Shown: positions 1 to 8,204, counted from the stretch's first letter. The stretch is 18,969 bases of DNA from an uncultured Hyphomicrobiales bacterium (GCA_903932565.1 CAIZGQ010000730.1:1-18969), one strand, 5' to 3'. Notes: a model not told the origin generated them from the sequence alone. Numbers and translations are program-made.

Positions 1-502
1 CGACGATGGGAAATACGCTGATGACGAAGGCCGTGATGATTGCTGGAACGGCGTTGATGCCAAACCACAAAACAAGCACTGGTACCAGAGCGACTTTTGG
101 CACGCTGTTGAATGCAATCAGCAGCGGATAGACGCCGCGATAAATGATCGTTGACGATCCGAAGGCAATGCCCGCCAACAGCCCGATGACAATGGCAAAG
201 GTGAAGCCAATGGAGGTCGTCATCAGCGTCATGCCCGCATTGGTCATCAAAGGCTCCCACCATTTGACCATGCTGGCCGCAATGGCAGTGGGCGCGGGTA
301 GAACGAATTCCGCAATTCCGAGGACCCGCACAAAGATTTGCCAAAGCAAAAGGAAGCACAGGATAATCAACCATGGCAGTGCGTTGAGAAATCGCTCTCG
401 ACGTCGAATGGCAGCAAGCCGATGCTGGTCCCGCAGAATGCGTGCTGCAGCACGTTCCGCAGAGCTCGGCCTTACGGGTGGAAAGGTCGGCTCAATTGAC
501 AT
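1..502 (-). CDS. ABC transporter permease, NitT/TauT (SsuC/TauC-like) family, partial
   Basis: Inner-membrane permease of an ABC importer. Only the first 167 residues are in the window; the 3' end lies beyond base 1. Reading minus from ATG at 500-502 gives a basic cytoplasmic N-terminus, a first membrane helix at about residues 44-60 (LPWLIILCFLLLWQIF), the family stretch with VLPAPTAI near residue 70, then two more hydrophobic helices. The last visible part, with FNSVPKVALVPVLVLWFGI, matches the cytoplasmic coupling (EAA-like) loop of SsuC/TauC permeases. Its start overlaps the end of the upstream ATPase gene by 11 bases, so the two are translationally coupled. Together with the ATPase and the binding protein at 2594-3619 it makes a complete importer. 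The substrate cannot be read from the permease. Confidence 0.9.
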   Translation of the reverse strand, partial: MSIEPTFPPVRPSSAERAAARILRDQHRLAAIRRRERFLNALPWLIILCFLLLWQIFVRVLGIAEFVLPAPTAIAASMVKWWEPLMTNAGMTLMTTSIGFTFAIVIGLLAGIAFGSSTIIYRGVYPLLIAFNSVPKVALVPVLVLWFGINAVPAIITAFVISVFPIV

Positions 503-1322
503 GGGCAACCTCCGCAGGAAGCGCTGTGCGGGCGATGTCGATGAGGTCGCGAAGATCCTGAACCAGTTCGTTGAACGATGGCGAGAAACTGTCCTCGCGC
601 CGGCGTGGTCGCGAGAATTCAATTTTCCGTTCAGCAATGATGCGACCGGGTCGCGCTGACATCACCAAAACACGATCAGCGAGATAAACAGCCTCGCGAA
701 GGTCATGTGTCACAAGCACCACGGTCGGCTTCTGCACAAGGCAGACTTTTTCCAACACCGCCCAAAGGTCTTCCCGCGTGAAAATATCCAGCGCCGCAAA
801 CGGCTCGTCAAGCATCAGCAATTTGGGATCGTGGATGAGCGCGCGGCACAGGGAGGCACGCTGTTGCATGCCACCCGACAGTTGATAGGGCAGTCGGTCT
901 TCGAATCCCGAAAGGCCCACAAGTTTTAAAAGGTCGCGTGCCTTCTGAATATATTCGGCTTTGTGTCGGCGGAAGCGCTGGCGATGCGTATCGGCGACTT
1001 CAAGCGGCAGCGTGATGTTTTCGAGGATGCTGCGCCAGGGTAGTAAAGTTGGATTTTGGAACGCCATGCCAACGATCGAAAGCGGCCGGTCAACCTCGCG
1101 GCCATCGATGATCACGCCGCCTTCTGTTGGCATCCACAAGCCGCTCATCAGGCGCATCAACGTTGACTTGCCGCAGCCCGACGGTCCGACGACGGCGACG
1201 ATCTCGCCCTGATAAATGTTCATGCTGACGTCTTCCAGCGCCAGCGTGCCGTGCTCGCCGCCGTAATACATGCAAACATCTGTCAGTTCGGCAAAAGGAC
1301 GGCCAGCGATAAAGCTAACCAT
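492..1322 (-). CDS. ABC transporter ATP-binding protein, NitT/TauT (SsuB/TauB-like) family
   Basis: ATPase subunit (276 aa) that powers the importer formed with the permease at 1-502 and the binding protein at 2594-3619. Seen in order: Walker A GPSGCGKST (46-54), Q-loop AFQNPTLLPW (Q89), signature LSGGMQQR (148-155), Walker B LLMLDEP (168-174), D-loop AALD and H-loop VTHD (H206). All catalytic motifs are intact. ATG at 1320-1322 is chosen over longer in-frame starts because an AAGAAGGA Shine-Dalgarno sits just upstream on the minus strand, and a longer start would run far into the preceding oxidoreductase gene. The start overlaps that gene's stop by 8 bases. Motif order and the LLPWRS Q-loop sequence are typical of nitrate/sulfonate/taurine-type importers; the real substrate is inferred only from neighbours. 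Confidence 0.93.
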   Translation of the reverse strand: MVSFIAGRPFAELTDVCMYYGGEHGTLALEDVSMNIYQGEIVAVVGPSGCGKSTLMRLMSGLWMPTEGGVIIDGREVDRPLSIVGMAFQNPTLLPWRSILENITLPLEVADTHRQRFRRHKAEYIQKARDLLKLVGLSGFEDRLPYQLSGGMQQRASLCRALIHDPKLLMLDEPFAALDIFTREDLWAVLEKVCLVQKPTVVLVTHDLREAVYLADRVLVMSARPGRIIAERKIEFSRPRRREDSFSPSFNELVQDLRDLIDIARTALPAEVAHVN

Positions 1323-2487
1323 GGGATTCCTTCTTCGATATCGCGAATGTTTCCTCGCGCTTTTGCAACCACCACGCATAATGAGGTGGCAGAAGTTCAT
1401 GCGGGTTGGCGACGCCCAGCTCCTGCGCGGCATGGATTGGCCAATTTGGATTCCACAGCATCTCGCGCGCCAACGCGACGAAGTCGCAGTCTCCTGCTTC
1501 GAGATAGGATTCCGCCTGCTTGGCCTGCGTGATCAAACCCACCGCCATGGTGTCGATCCCGACCTCAGCGCGAATGCGACGGGCAAAGGGCACGTGGTAG
1601 CCGGGAACCCGCGGCACCACATGCAACGTCAGCGGTCCGTCTATGCCGCCGGAGGAACAGTCAAACACATCGACGCCACGAACTTTGAGTTCCTTCGCCA
1701 GGACAATCGTATCTTCGAGACTCCAGATGCCGCCGCGTCCATCCACGCATGACCCACGAAAAAAGAGCGGGCGATCTGCGGGCCATGCCGCCCGCACGGC
1801 TTCAATCAACTCAAGGCCAAAGCGCATGCGGCCGGCAAGATCGCCGCCGTAAGCGTCTGTGCGCTTGTTCGTGATCGGTGACAGGAATTGCTGCACGATG
1901 TAGCCGTGTGCGCCGTGGATTTCGACGATATCAAAGCCCGCATCCAGTGAGCGCTTTGCTGCGTCCACATGTAGCTGGATGACGTAGCGGATGTCGTCCT
2001 TGTCCATTTCCTTTGGTGCCATGGCCCCTTCCTTGAAAGGAATGGGGCTGGGTGCAAGGCCCGACCATGGCGGGCGTCCAACATCGGCATCGGCCGGCCC
2101 CAGCGGCGAAAAGCCATCCCACGGGGCGCGGGTTGCAACCTTGCGGCCCGCATGGCCGAGCTGAATCGCGGCCGCAGCCCCTTGCTGGCGGATGAAGTCT
2201 GTGACGCGCCGCCAGGCTGTTGCCTGTTCGTCGGTATAAATGCCAGGGCAATCGTACGTTTTGCGCGAGCGTTCCGAGACCGACGTCTCTTCGCAGAACA
2301 CGATCCCAGCACCACCCATGGCAAACTTGCCAAGGTGGACGAGATGCCAGTCCGTGGGTGCTGCATTGATCGCCCTGTATTGCGACATCGGCGAAACGGC
2401 GATGCGGTTTTTCACCGTCAGGCCGCGCATGGTTTTTGGACGAAACAGGACAGGGTCTGCAAGCATAGTGTCAGCGGGCGTCATCAT
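1315..2487 (-). CDS. NADH:flavin oxidoreductase, Old Yellow Enzyme family (YqjM/XenA-like)
   Basis: FMN-dependent ene-reductase (about 390 aa), cytoplasmic, expected to reduce activated C=C bonds with NAD(P)H. Seen: N-terminal strand VKNRIAVSPMSQYRA (27-39), QLGHAGRK (109-116) at the FMN site, substrate-binding pair HGAH (H191 and H194) followed by Y196, and the C-terminal FMN phosphate region FVALAREMLWNPNWP (336-350). Length and motifs match the YqjM/XenA class. The Cys that usually follows SPM in that class (SPMCQY) is Ser35 here. Start choice: an in-frame ATG lies at 2511 without a ribosome site, while an AGGAG stands 3 nt before the first and 6 nt before the second of a tandem ATG ATG (2487/2484), so one of these two is favoured. 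It is embedded between transporter genes, suggesting it acts on the imported compound. Confidence 0.9.
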   Translation of the reverse strand: MMTPADTMLADPVLFRPKTMRGLTVKNRIAVSPMSQYRAINAAPTDWHLVHLGKFAMGGAGIVFCEETSVSERSRKTYDCPGIYTDEQATAWRRVTDFIRQQGAAAAIQLGHAGRKVATRAPWDGFSPLGPADADVGRPPWSGLAPSPIPFKEGAMAPKEMDKDDIRYVIQLHVDAAKRSLDAGFDIVEIHGAHGYIVQQFLSPITNKRTDAYGGDLAGRMRFGLELIEAVRAAWPADRPLFFRGSCVDGRGGIWSLEDTIVLAKELKVRGVDVFDCSSGGIDGPLTLHVVPRVPGYHVPFARRIRAEVGIDTMAVGLITQAKQAESYLEAGDCDFVALAREMLWNPNWPIHAAQELGVANPHELLPPHYAWWLQKREETFAISKKESHG

Positions 2488-2490
2488 CGT

Positions 2491-2495
2491 CTCCT
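2491..2495 (-). promoter_or_regulatory. Ribosome binding site deciding the oxidoreductase start
   Basis: AGGAG on the minus strand lies 3 nt before ATG 2487 and 6 nt before ATG 2484. The in-frame ATG at 2511 has no purine-rich site upstream. This favours the shorter protein starting MMTPADTM or MTPADTM. Confidence 0.6.
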
Positions 2496-2593
2496 GCCTT
2501 TGATCCCGCATGTTGCCACGCGCGTCACAAAAAGGCTTTTAGCTGTGTTTGTTTTAAAGCATTGATTGAAACTGACTCGTCGTAACAATACCA

Positions 2594-3619
2594 TCATTTG
2601 CCGGGCGCCGAAACGAAGCGCGGATCATAGACAAGCGAAAGGGCAGGGGCCTCGGTCAGGCCAAAGCTCTCCGAGATTGTCGCGATATTTTTTGTCATGC
2701 GATCGGAATCGCTGGAGCCGATGCCGTACTTTTTGGCGTGCTCGGTCATGACCTCGGTTGCCAGCAGAAACTTCAGCCGCTCCAATTCAATCTCACCATC
2801 GATCAGCTTGTCGCGCTTCAGCAGAGATTCCAACGCGGTTTTGGGCTCAGCAACGGCTTCGCGCCAGCCGCGCAAGGCGGCGGTCACAAACCCCTTCACC
2901 GCGTCAGGATGATCGCGCAGCAAGGCCTGATTGGCGATGATGCCATTGCTGTAAACATCCAGACCGTAATCGGCATAGCGGATGATGCGCACATCCTCGA
3001 TCTTCAGGCCGCGCGCTTTCAGGTTGAAGAGGCTGGTGTAATCATTCCCCACAACCGCATCGATCTGTTTGGTCAGGAGCATGGAGTCGCGGATCTGCGG
3101 TGACACCTGCCGCCACGTGATTGAGTCTTTGGGAACACCGGCTGCCGTCATGAAGGCGGGGAACATGCGGGCGGGCCCGTCCGTCGCCCCGCCGCCAACA
3201 CTTTTGCCGACAAGATCTTTGGGCGTCTTGATGTCGGATGAGGCGAGCGTAATGACGGCTTGCGGCCCCTTGTCATAAATGATCGCGACGGTTTTTGGCG
3301 CAACAGCTGGCTGCCGATTTGCGAATTCGACCAGCGTGGCGAAATCTGCCGAGCCCATCTGGTAGACGCCGGAGGCGACGCGCGTGACAGATTCACCTGA
3401 CCCTGTTGACGGGTCGATGCTGACATCAAGTCCTGCGTCGCGGAAATAACCCCGCTCCAATGCCAGCAAATAAGGCGCTGCATCAGCTGCAAGCGAGAAG
3501 CTGAGTGAAAATTTCAGCGGGAATAGCTCGGCCGCGAGGCTTGGCGAGACACCAGCAGCAGCAAGGACCATCGCCGCAACAAGCGCTAAGCGGGTCTTCA
3601 GGGAGCGGGATGATTTCAT
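2594..3619 (-). CDS. ABC transporter substrate-binding protein, NMT1/THI5-like (NitT/TauT)
   Basis: Periplasmic ligand-binding component (341 aa) of the importer. It begins with a typical Sec signal peptide: basic MKSSRSLKTR, then hydrophobic LALVAAMVLAAAG, with likely cleavage after SPSLAA near residue 30. The mature part has the NMT1/THI5-like fold signature: LKFSLSF, ALERGYFRDAGLDVSI, GSGESVTRVASGVYQMGSADF and DIKTPKDLVGKSVG. An in-frame TTG exists at 3625, but ATG at 3617-3619 has AAAGG 6 nt upstream and gives a good signal peptide. The gene sits 49 bases after the amidohydrolase stop and 106 bases before the oxidoreductase start, all on one strand. This family binds varied ligands (aliphatic sulfonates, pyrimidine precursors, aromatic acids), so the ligand stays open. 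Confidence 0.9.
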   Translation of the reverse strand: MKSSRSLKTRLALVAAMVLAAAGVSPSLAAELFPLKFSLSFSLAADAAPYLLALERGYFRDAGLDVSIDPSTGSGESVTRVASGVYQMGSADFATLVEFANRQPAVAPKTVAIIYDKGPQAVITLASSDIKTPKDLVGKSVGGGATDGPARMFPAFMTAAGVPKDSITWRQVSPQIRDSMLLTKQIDAVVGNDYTSLFNLKARGLKIEDVRIIRYADYGLDVYSNGIIANQALLRDHPDAVKGFVTAALRGWREAVAEPKTALESLLKRDKLIDGEIELERLKFLLATEVMTEHAKKYGIGSSDSDRMTKNIATISESFGLTEAPALSLVYDPRFVSAPGK

Positions 3620-3668
3620 CTTCAACCTTTTAGGGCGGCAACAAGACGGAAACAGAGCGGAAGGTCTG

Positions 3669-5171
3669 CTAGCTCAGCCGGGGCAATCGCTCGATCCCGA
3701 CATCAGTGGCGGCCATCATTTGCTGGGCCTCGTCAAGCCAGGGCTGGAGCCTTGCAACACGCGCGGTGATATCGGCAAAATCCTTGCGGAAGGTCGGCAT
3801 GATGGATTCCACCTCGGCAAAGATCGAAGCTTCATCAATGGACACAAATCGCCGGTCCTTGATGACCCATTGCCCATCGACCATCACATGACGCACGGCG
3901 CGGCCCCCTTCGACATGCACCAATTGGCGAACCACGCTGTTGAGCGGCACGAAGCTTGGATCGGCAAGGTCGAGGATTGAAAGATCAGCCTTGTAGCCGG
4001 GCGCGAGTTTGCCAACCAGATGGCCCAGCCTTGCGCCCTCGGCCCCTCCTTCCGTGGCCGCGCGGAACGCCTCGACAGCAGGTGGCGGGCCTTTTCTCAA
4101 ATCACCGACGGTTGCCAGCAGCGAGAAAAGCTTCATCGCCGCATACATGTTCTGCGCATCCGAGCAGCTGCAATTGTCGCAACCCAGTCCGATGCGAACT
4201 TTCGCGTTCATCAGCGATTTGATCGGTGGCAGGCCGCACTGCATCTTGAGGTTGCCCTGCGGATTGAGCACGGTGCCGGACCCGGTGGCTTCAAGGATTT
4301 CGATCTCGTCAGGCGCAAGCCAAACACTGTGCGCGAAGTTCATATGGGGCCCGAGGCAGCCTTCGGCTTCGAGCCGGCGGATCAACGAGCCGCCATATTG
4401 CTTCAGCTCCAGACGGGCCTGCAGGGCCATGCCTTTTGATTCGTAGATGTGCGAATAGACGGGCAGATCATATCGACGGGCGAGCTCGACCGTCCGCGCC
4501 ATCAGGTCCGGCGTGCAACGTTCCGGTGCTGAAGGTCCCAGCGCCCAGTGGAGGCGCGGCTGCGGGGCGGCCTTGAGGCAATGGTCTTCAAAATAACCTA
4601 GCAGATCGAAGTTTTTTTCCGGTTCCGCCGCGCTCGACAGCAGATGGTGGAATTCGGACGGGAACACCTCCTTCCAGAAAGGTACGGTGTCCAGACCCTT
4701 GCGATTGCCAAACTGTAGCGAGAACACAACGCGGATGCCGACGTCCTTGTAGGCCTGCAGGACAGTTGCCAGATGAGCGGGATCGAACGGATACAGGGTC
4801 AGCATGTCCTGCACGGTCGTCATGCCCGAGCGCAGGCATTCAATGGCACCAAGCAATGTGCGCGCGCGAACTTCGGCGAGCGAGCGGGGCGGATATTGGG
4901 CCGGCAAAGCAAAGAGCCGCCATTGCTCTAGCGGCACCTCTTCCAAAGTGCCCTTCGCCAGCACGTCATGGGAATGATAATGCGCGTTGACGAAGCCAGG
5001 CAGGACGAGATGGCCTCGCGCGTCCATGGTTTCGGGGGGCGCCTGCCCGGGCTCCAGCGCAAAACGTGGCGCAATGCCTACAATCAGGTCGTTTTCCAGT
5101 GCAATATCGGCAATCTCTGGCTGATGCCAATCGCCGCCCGGCACCATAACCCGTGCACCTTTGATCCACAT
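3669..5171 (-). CDS. Metal-dependent amidohydrolase / aminohydrolase (cytosine deaminase-chlorohydrolase type)
   Basis: Cytoplasmic TIM-barrel hydrolase (500 aa) of the amidohydrolase superfamily, close in layout to AtzB/TrzN and S-adenosylhomocysteine/guanine deaminase-like enzymes. Seen: N-terminal strand MWIKGARVMVPGGDW, LVLPGFVNAHYHSHD with metal ligands H64 and H66, third metal His in YSHIYE (H241, with E244), NFAHSVWLAPDE (H281), and LGCDNCSCSDAQNMY with the catalytic Asp (D332). The C-terminus has the usual ADLSILDL and VMVDGQWVIKD strands. These are the ligands of a mononuclear deaminase/hydrolase site. An open frame continues upstream to about 5321, but ATG at 5169-5171 is chosen because the conserved first strand starts there; no clear ribosome site was seen. 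It is the first gene of the minus-strand operon and likely removes an amino or other leaving group from the imported compound. The exact substrate cannot be predicted. Confidence 0.88.
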   Translation of the reverse strand: MWIKGARVMVPGGDWHQPEIADIALENDLIVGIAPRFALEPGQAPPETMDARGHLVLPGFVNAHYHSHDVLAKGTLEEVPLEQWRLFALPAQYPPRSLAEVRARTLLGAIECLRSGMTTVQDMLTLYPFDPAHLATVLQAYKDVGIRVVFSLQFGNRKGLDTVPFWKEVFPSEFHHLLSSAAEPEKNFDLLGYFEDHCLKAAPQPRLHWALGPSAPERCTPDLMARTVELARRYDLPVYSHIYESKGMALQARLELKQYGGSLIRRLEAEGCLGPHMNFAHSVWLAPDEIEILEATGSGTVLNPQGNLKMQCGLPPIKSLMNAKVRIGLGCDNCSCSDAQNMYAAMKLFSLLATVGDLRKGPPPAVEAFRAATEGGAEGARLGHLVGKLAPGYKADLSILDLADPSFVPLNSVVRQLVHVEGGRAVRHVMVDGQWVIKDRRFVSIDEASIFAEVESIMPTFRKDFADITARVARLQPWLDEAQQMMAATDVGIERLPRLS

Positions 5172-5655
5172 GGTCGTGGTTTTGGGGAGGGGAAGCACAG
5201 AGGAAAGGGGGACCACAAGAACCTTCAATTGTGTCTGCCGGCAGGACACCAAGGCCCGCCATCGGATGCTTCTATCAATCCCAAGGTCAGCAAGGCGTAT
5301 GCCAGCTTGTTGGCTGCGCAAGTTTTTTCCAGCCGCGCCTTGCGGTACGCGCAGCGCATGTCGCTGGAGTGCCCCAGTTGAAGTCGTCCACCGAATGGGA
5401 TCAGTGTGTCTCGTGAAAAGCGCTTGGGTTTGGTCGTCCAGCTTGATCGCCAGTTTTCAGCGGATAGGTTTCTCTGCGCTCGCGACGACGAGCATTTGAG
5501 AAAAAGACAACCAGACCCCATTTATGCCGAGCCAATTCCAACATTGCCGATCGTATTTGGTCAGCGCATTTGTAATTAAAAATACTAAGACTCGGTTCTT
5601 CATTACTTTCCGTTAGATTCTGATTCCTGATGCCTAAAATCACGCGCGGTCATGA
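5172..5655. other. Intergenic region upstream of the amidohydrolase operon, no convincing gene
   Basis: Several overlapping open frames run on both strands here, but none gave a recognisable protein or a ribosome site. The part at about 5565-5640 is clearly AT-richer than the coding DNA around it (for example the run tgtaattaaaaatactaag) and is the best place for the promoter of the minus-strand operon. No definite -35/-10 pair was fixed. Confidence 0.4.
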
Positions 5656-5955
5656 TCAAATGCTTTATCACTTACCTGGCGGCGAGAGCAGGGACGTCAA
5701 TGGCTTGCCCGTTTTGAAACAGTGCAGATTACGGTCGGTCCTCACGTTGTGATCCCGGGATCTTGTTTGTTCTTCGTCGGCCATGCGGATTGGTTGGTGC
5801 GGCAGTTCAAGCTGGACCGATTGCACCGCGGGCCAAGCTTTGAGGTTACAGCTTGGAGCGATTGCAAATGCTGGGATTTGAGAGAAGTCTTACATAAGAA
5901 AGGTGAAATTAGTGAATCGAACCGCCGAACAATTAGGATTTGTTGGCTTTTTTGA
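5656..5955 (+). CDS. Unassigned open frame, possibly a gene remnant
   Basis: An open frame runs from just after a TGA at 5653-5655 to a stop at 5955. It has no ATG near its beginning; the first usable start is GTG at 5722 (77 codons). Its middle part, including VGPHVVIPGS and FFVGHADWLVRQFKLDRLH, has protein-like composition, while the end (from about KKGEISESN) looks random. I do not recognise the family, and there is no clear ribosome site. It may be the decayed core of a small gene, or chance. Confidence 0.2.
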   Translation, partial: SNALSLTWRREQGRQWLARFETVQITVGPHVVIPGSCLFFVGHADWLVRQFKLDRLHRGPSFEVTAWSDCKCWDLREVLHKKGEISESNRRTIRICWLF

Positions 5956-6119
5956 TGGCTTATCGAAAAACCTTATTTAATAGTATCAGATAAAACAGAT
6001 GCTTAATAGGATAGTCAGATTCCCTCATCCGCACCAATCCAAGACCTGGTCGTTTTTGGTTTTCTTGCGACAGTCCATGCGTCATGGCGTTTTGATCCTG
6101 GGACAACCCAGGAAGAACC

Positions 6120-6314
6120 ACGCGACGAGATTGGCGCAGTGCGGGCGGCTGCAACATCGGCGCTTATTTCAGTGCAGGCTCTTCGGGCAGTGTTTCGGCA
6201 TGGCTGTGGGTGATGATCGCCCTTGTGGGAAGCGCGGTCGGGTTAGACCTGCGCACCAAGCTCAGCCTGAACCAGATTGACCGCAGGCAGACGCGATCCG
6301 CTGAACGGACTTGA
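6120..6314 (+). pseudogene. C-terminal remnant of a YeeE/YedE-type membrane protein (frameshifted)
   Basis: The plus strand from 6147 to the TGA at 6312-6314 encodes GCNIGAYFSAGSSGSVSAW, a second hydrophobic helix with MIALVGSAVGLDLRTKL, and a short tail. GCNIGAYFS followed by a W-rich helix and a GLxLR end is the typical last section of YeeE/YedE-family proteins, which move or channel thiosulfate-type sulfur compounds. Just before it, ATRLA, the residues expected in front of GCN in this family, is encoded in another frame (6122-6136), so a frameshift lies near 6137-6146. A stop at 6093-6095 in the GCN frame and the absence of the upstream helices show that only the end of the gene remains. 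Family assignment is from memory of the motif. Confidence 0.6.
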
Positions 6315-6464
6315 ACGGGGAATGAACCCGAACCGTCATGAAGCTCAGCATGAATCCGAGTAAAGTCACCATGGTCTCTTAAACGCAGAACCTTTGGGCG
6401 GCTGGACTTTCAAAATAGGCCTCCGCACATTGGTCCGTCACAGCTGAAACAAGGGATCAGGGAA

Positions 6465-8075
6465 ATGCGCAAGGTCGCTGTTGCCGAGTGGGACATATTG
6501 CAGGACAGGCAGCCCGCTTATGCGCTTGTGGAGGGCGTTGATCTGGTCGTGGTCAGATACGACGGCATGGCCTCGGTTTTTTATGGCAGATGCCTCCATC
6601 GTGGCGCGCTTCTTTCAGACGGATATGTTCGGGGCTCTGACCTCATGTGCGGCCTGCATGATTGGGATTACCGCCTCGACACCGGCGTGTCCGCCTACAA
6701 CAACGAAGAAGTGCTGACGAAGTTTTCAAGCTGGATCGAAGGCGGTTCCTTATGTGTTGATGCGGACGAAGTTGCAGCCTGGGGCGAAAAGCATCCACAG
6801 CCCTTTGATCGCAACGCCTATCTTGGCGTCTATGCTGATTCCGGGCATGGCACAGCGGAAGAGCCGCATGTCGGCCTGATCCAGCATTATGCACGGGACG
6901 GACTGGAAAAGACCGGCCACCATGGTGCTGTTGCGGCGATGGGCGTGCCACGCGTCCTGTTGCCGTCGTGGGATGACATTCAGATCATCACAGCGCAACT
7001 CGCAACGCTGCCGCTGCTTGACGACGATCCTGTTGGTACGGGGGTCGTTATTGGGCCCGGTGCGCAAAAACCCTTGCGGCTGGAAATTCCCTTGCTCGTG
7101 TCCGACATGAGCTTTGGCTCGCTATCAGCTTCCGCAAAGGTTGCGCTGGCGCGCGGTGCGGAATTGGCCGGTACGGGAATCTGCTCCGGCGAAGGCGGGA
7201 TGCTGGACGAGGAACAGGCCGCCAATTCGCGCTATTTCTACGAACTCGCCTCAGCCCGCTTTGGCTTTTCGTGGGACAAGCTCGACAAGGTGCAGGCCTT
7301 TCATTTCAAGGGCGGGCAGGGTGCCAAGACCGGCACCGGCGGCCATCTGCCCGGGTCGAAAGTCACAGGTCGGATTGCTGAGGTGAGGGGGCTCAGGGAA
7401 GGCGAACCGGCTGTCTCCCCGTCGCGCTTTCCCGACTGGACCGAGATTTCGCAAATTCGTGATTTTGCCGATGAAGTTCGCTCCCGCACGGGCGGCATTC
7501 CCATCGGCTACAAGCTCTCGGCACAACATATCGAAAAAGACATTGATGCGGCGCTGGAAGTTGGCGTGGACTACGTCATCCTTGATGGCCGGGGTGGGGG
7601 AACGGGTGCGGCGCCGCTGATCTTCCGGGACAACATCTCGGTGCCAACGATTCCCGCTCTGGCGCGTGCCCGACGTCATCTCGACAAGGCTGGCCGGGGC
7701 AATGTCACGCTCGTGATCACCGGCGGATTGCGGACGCCGGCTGACTTTGTAAAAGCTCTGGCACTTGGTGCCGACGCGATCGCCTTGTCCAATTCAGCGC
7801 TACAGGCGATTGGATGTGTGGCGATGCGCGCCTGTCACACCAACAATTGTCCGGTCGGAATCGCAACGCAGAAGCCGCAGCTTGTGAATCGCCTGATCGT
7901 CGAAAAATCCGCGCGCCAGCTTGAAAACTTTCTGACGGCGTCTGTCCACCTCATGCAGGTGATGGCGCGCGCCTGTGGCCACGATCATCTTTCAAAATTG
8001 TCAATCAATGACCTTGTTACGTGGAAGAAGGAGATGGTGGCTTTGTCGGGGGTTGCCTTTGGCGGACTTGGCTGA
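6465..8075 (+). CDS. Rieske [2Fe-2S] - glutamate synthase-like (FMN/[3Fe-4S]) fusion oxidoreductase
   Basis: Predicted cytoplasmic flavin/iron-sulfur enzyme of 536 aa. Residues about 1-105 form a Rieske domain with CLH (C43, H45) and CGLH (C62, H65), the full set of [2Fe-2S] ligands. Residues about 150-536 form the FMN-binding TIM barrel of the glutamate synthase large subunit: LVSDMSFGSLS (211-221), GEGGM (242-246), FKGGQGAKTGTGGHLPG (281-297), LDGRGGGTGAAP (373-384), VITGGLRTP (417-425), and CVAMRACHTNNCPVGIATQ with C451, C457 and C462 spaced as the [3Fe-4S] ligands of GltB. There is no N-terminal glutaminase domain and no GltD-like partner nearby. ATG 6465 is supported by AAGGGA 8 nt upstream. 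A redox chain from Rieske centre via [3Fe-4S] to FMN is plausible, but the acceptor and donor are unknown. Related stand-alone GltS-like proteins include archaeal-type glutamate synthase and methylglutamate synthase subunits. Confidence 0.88.
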   Translation: MRKVAVAEWDILQDRQPAYALVEGVDLVVVRYDGMASVFYGRCLHRGALLSDGYVRGSDLMCGLHDWDYRLDTGVSAYNNEEVLTKFSSWIEGGSLCVDADEVAAWGEKHPQPFDRNAYLGVYADSGHGTAEEPHVGLIQHYARDGLEKTGHHGAVAAMGVPRVLLPSWDDIQIITAQLATLPLLDDDPVGTGVVIGPGAQKPLRLEIPLLVSDMSFGSLSASAKVALARGAELAGTGICSGEGGMLDEEQAANSRYFYELASARFGFSWDKLDKVQAFHFKGGQGAKTGTGGHLPGSKVTGRIAEVRGLREGEPAVSPSRFPDWTEISQIRDFADEVRSRTGGIPIGYKLSAQHIEKDIDAALEVGVDYVILDGRGGGTGAAPLIFRDNISVPTIPALARARRHLDKAGRGNVTLVITGGLRTPADFVKALALGADAIALSNSALQAIGCVAMRACHTNNCPVGIATQKPQLVNRLIVEKSARQLENFLTASVHLMQVMARACGHDHLSKLSINDLVTWKKEMVALSGVAFGGLG

Positions 8076-8204
8076 TTGACGCAAGCGACCATAACCTTGG
8101 CGCACTGATTTTGTCTTGCGGTGCGATGAAAATTAAGTGGAAATCAATGGCGTCGCCTTCAAGACGTTCAGAGAATTCAACACGATGCTGGCTAGGTAAA
8201 TCAA

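Noticed and set aside
2488..2511. Longer start of the OYE-family gene (ATG 2511)
   Set aside because: No ribosome site precedes it, while AGGAG precedes the tandem ATG at 2487/2484.
5172..5321. 50-residue N-terminal extension of the amidohydrolase
   Set aside because: The conserved first strand starts at MWIKGARV; the extension has no domain-like features or clear ribosome site.
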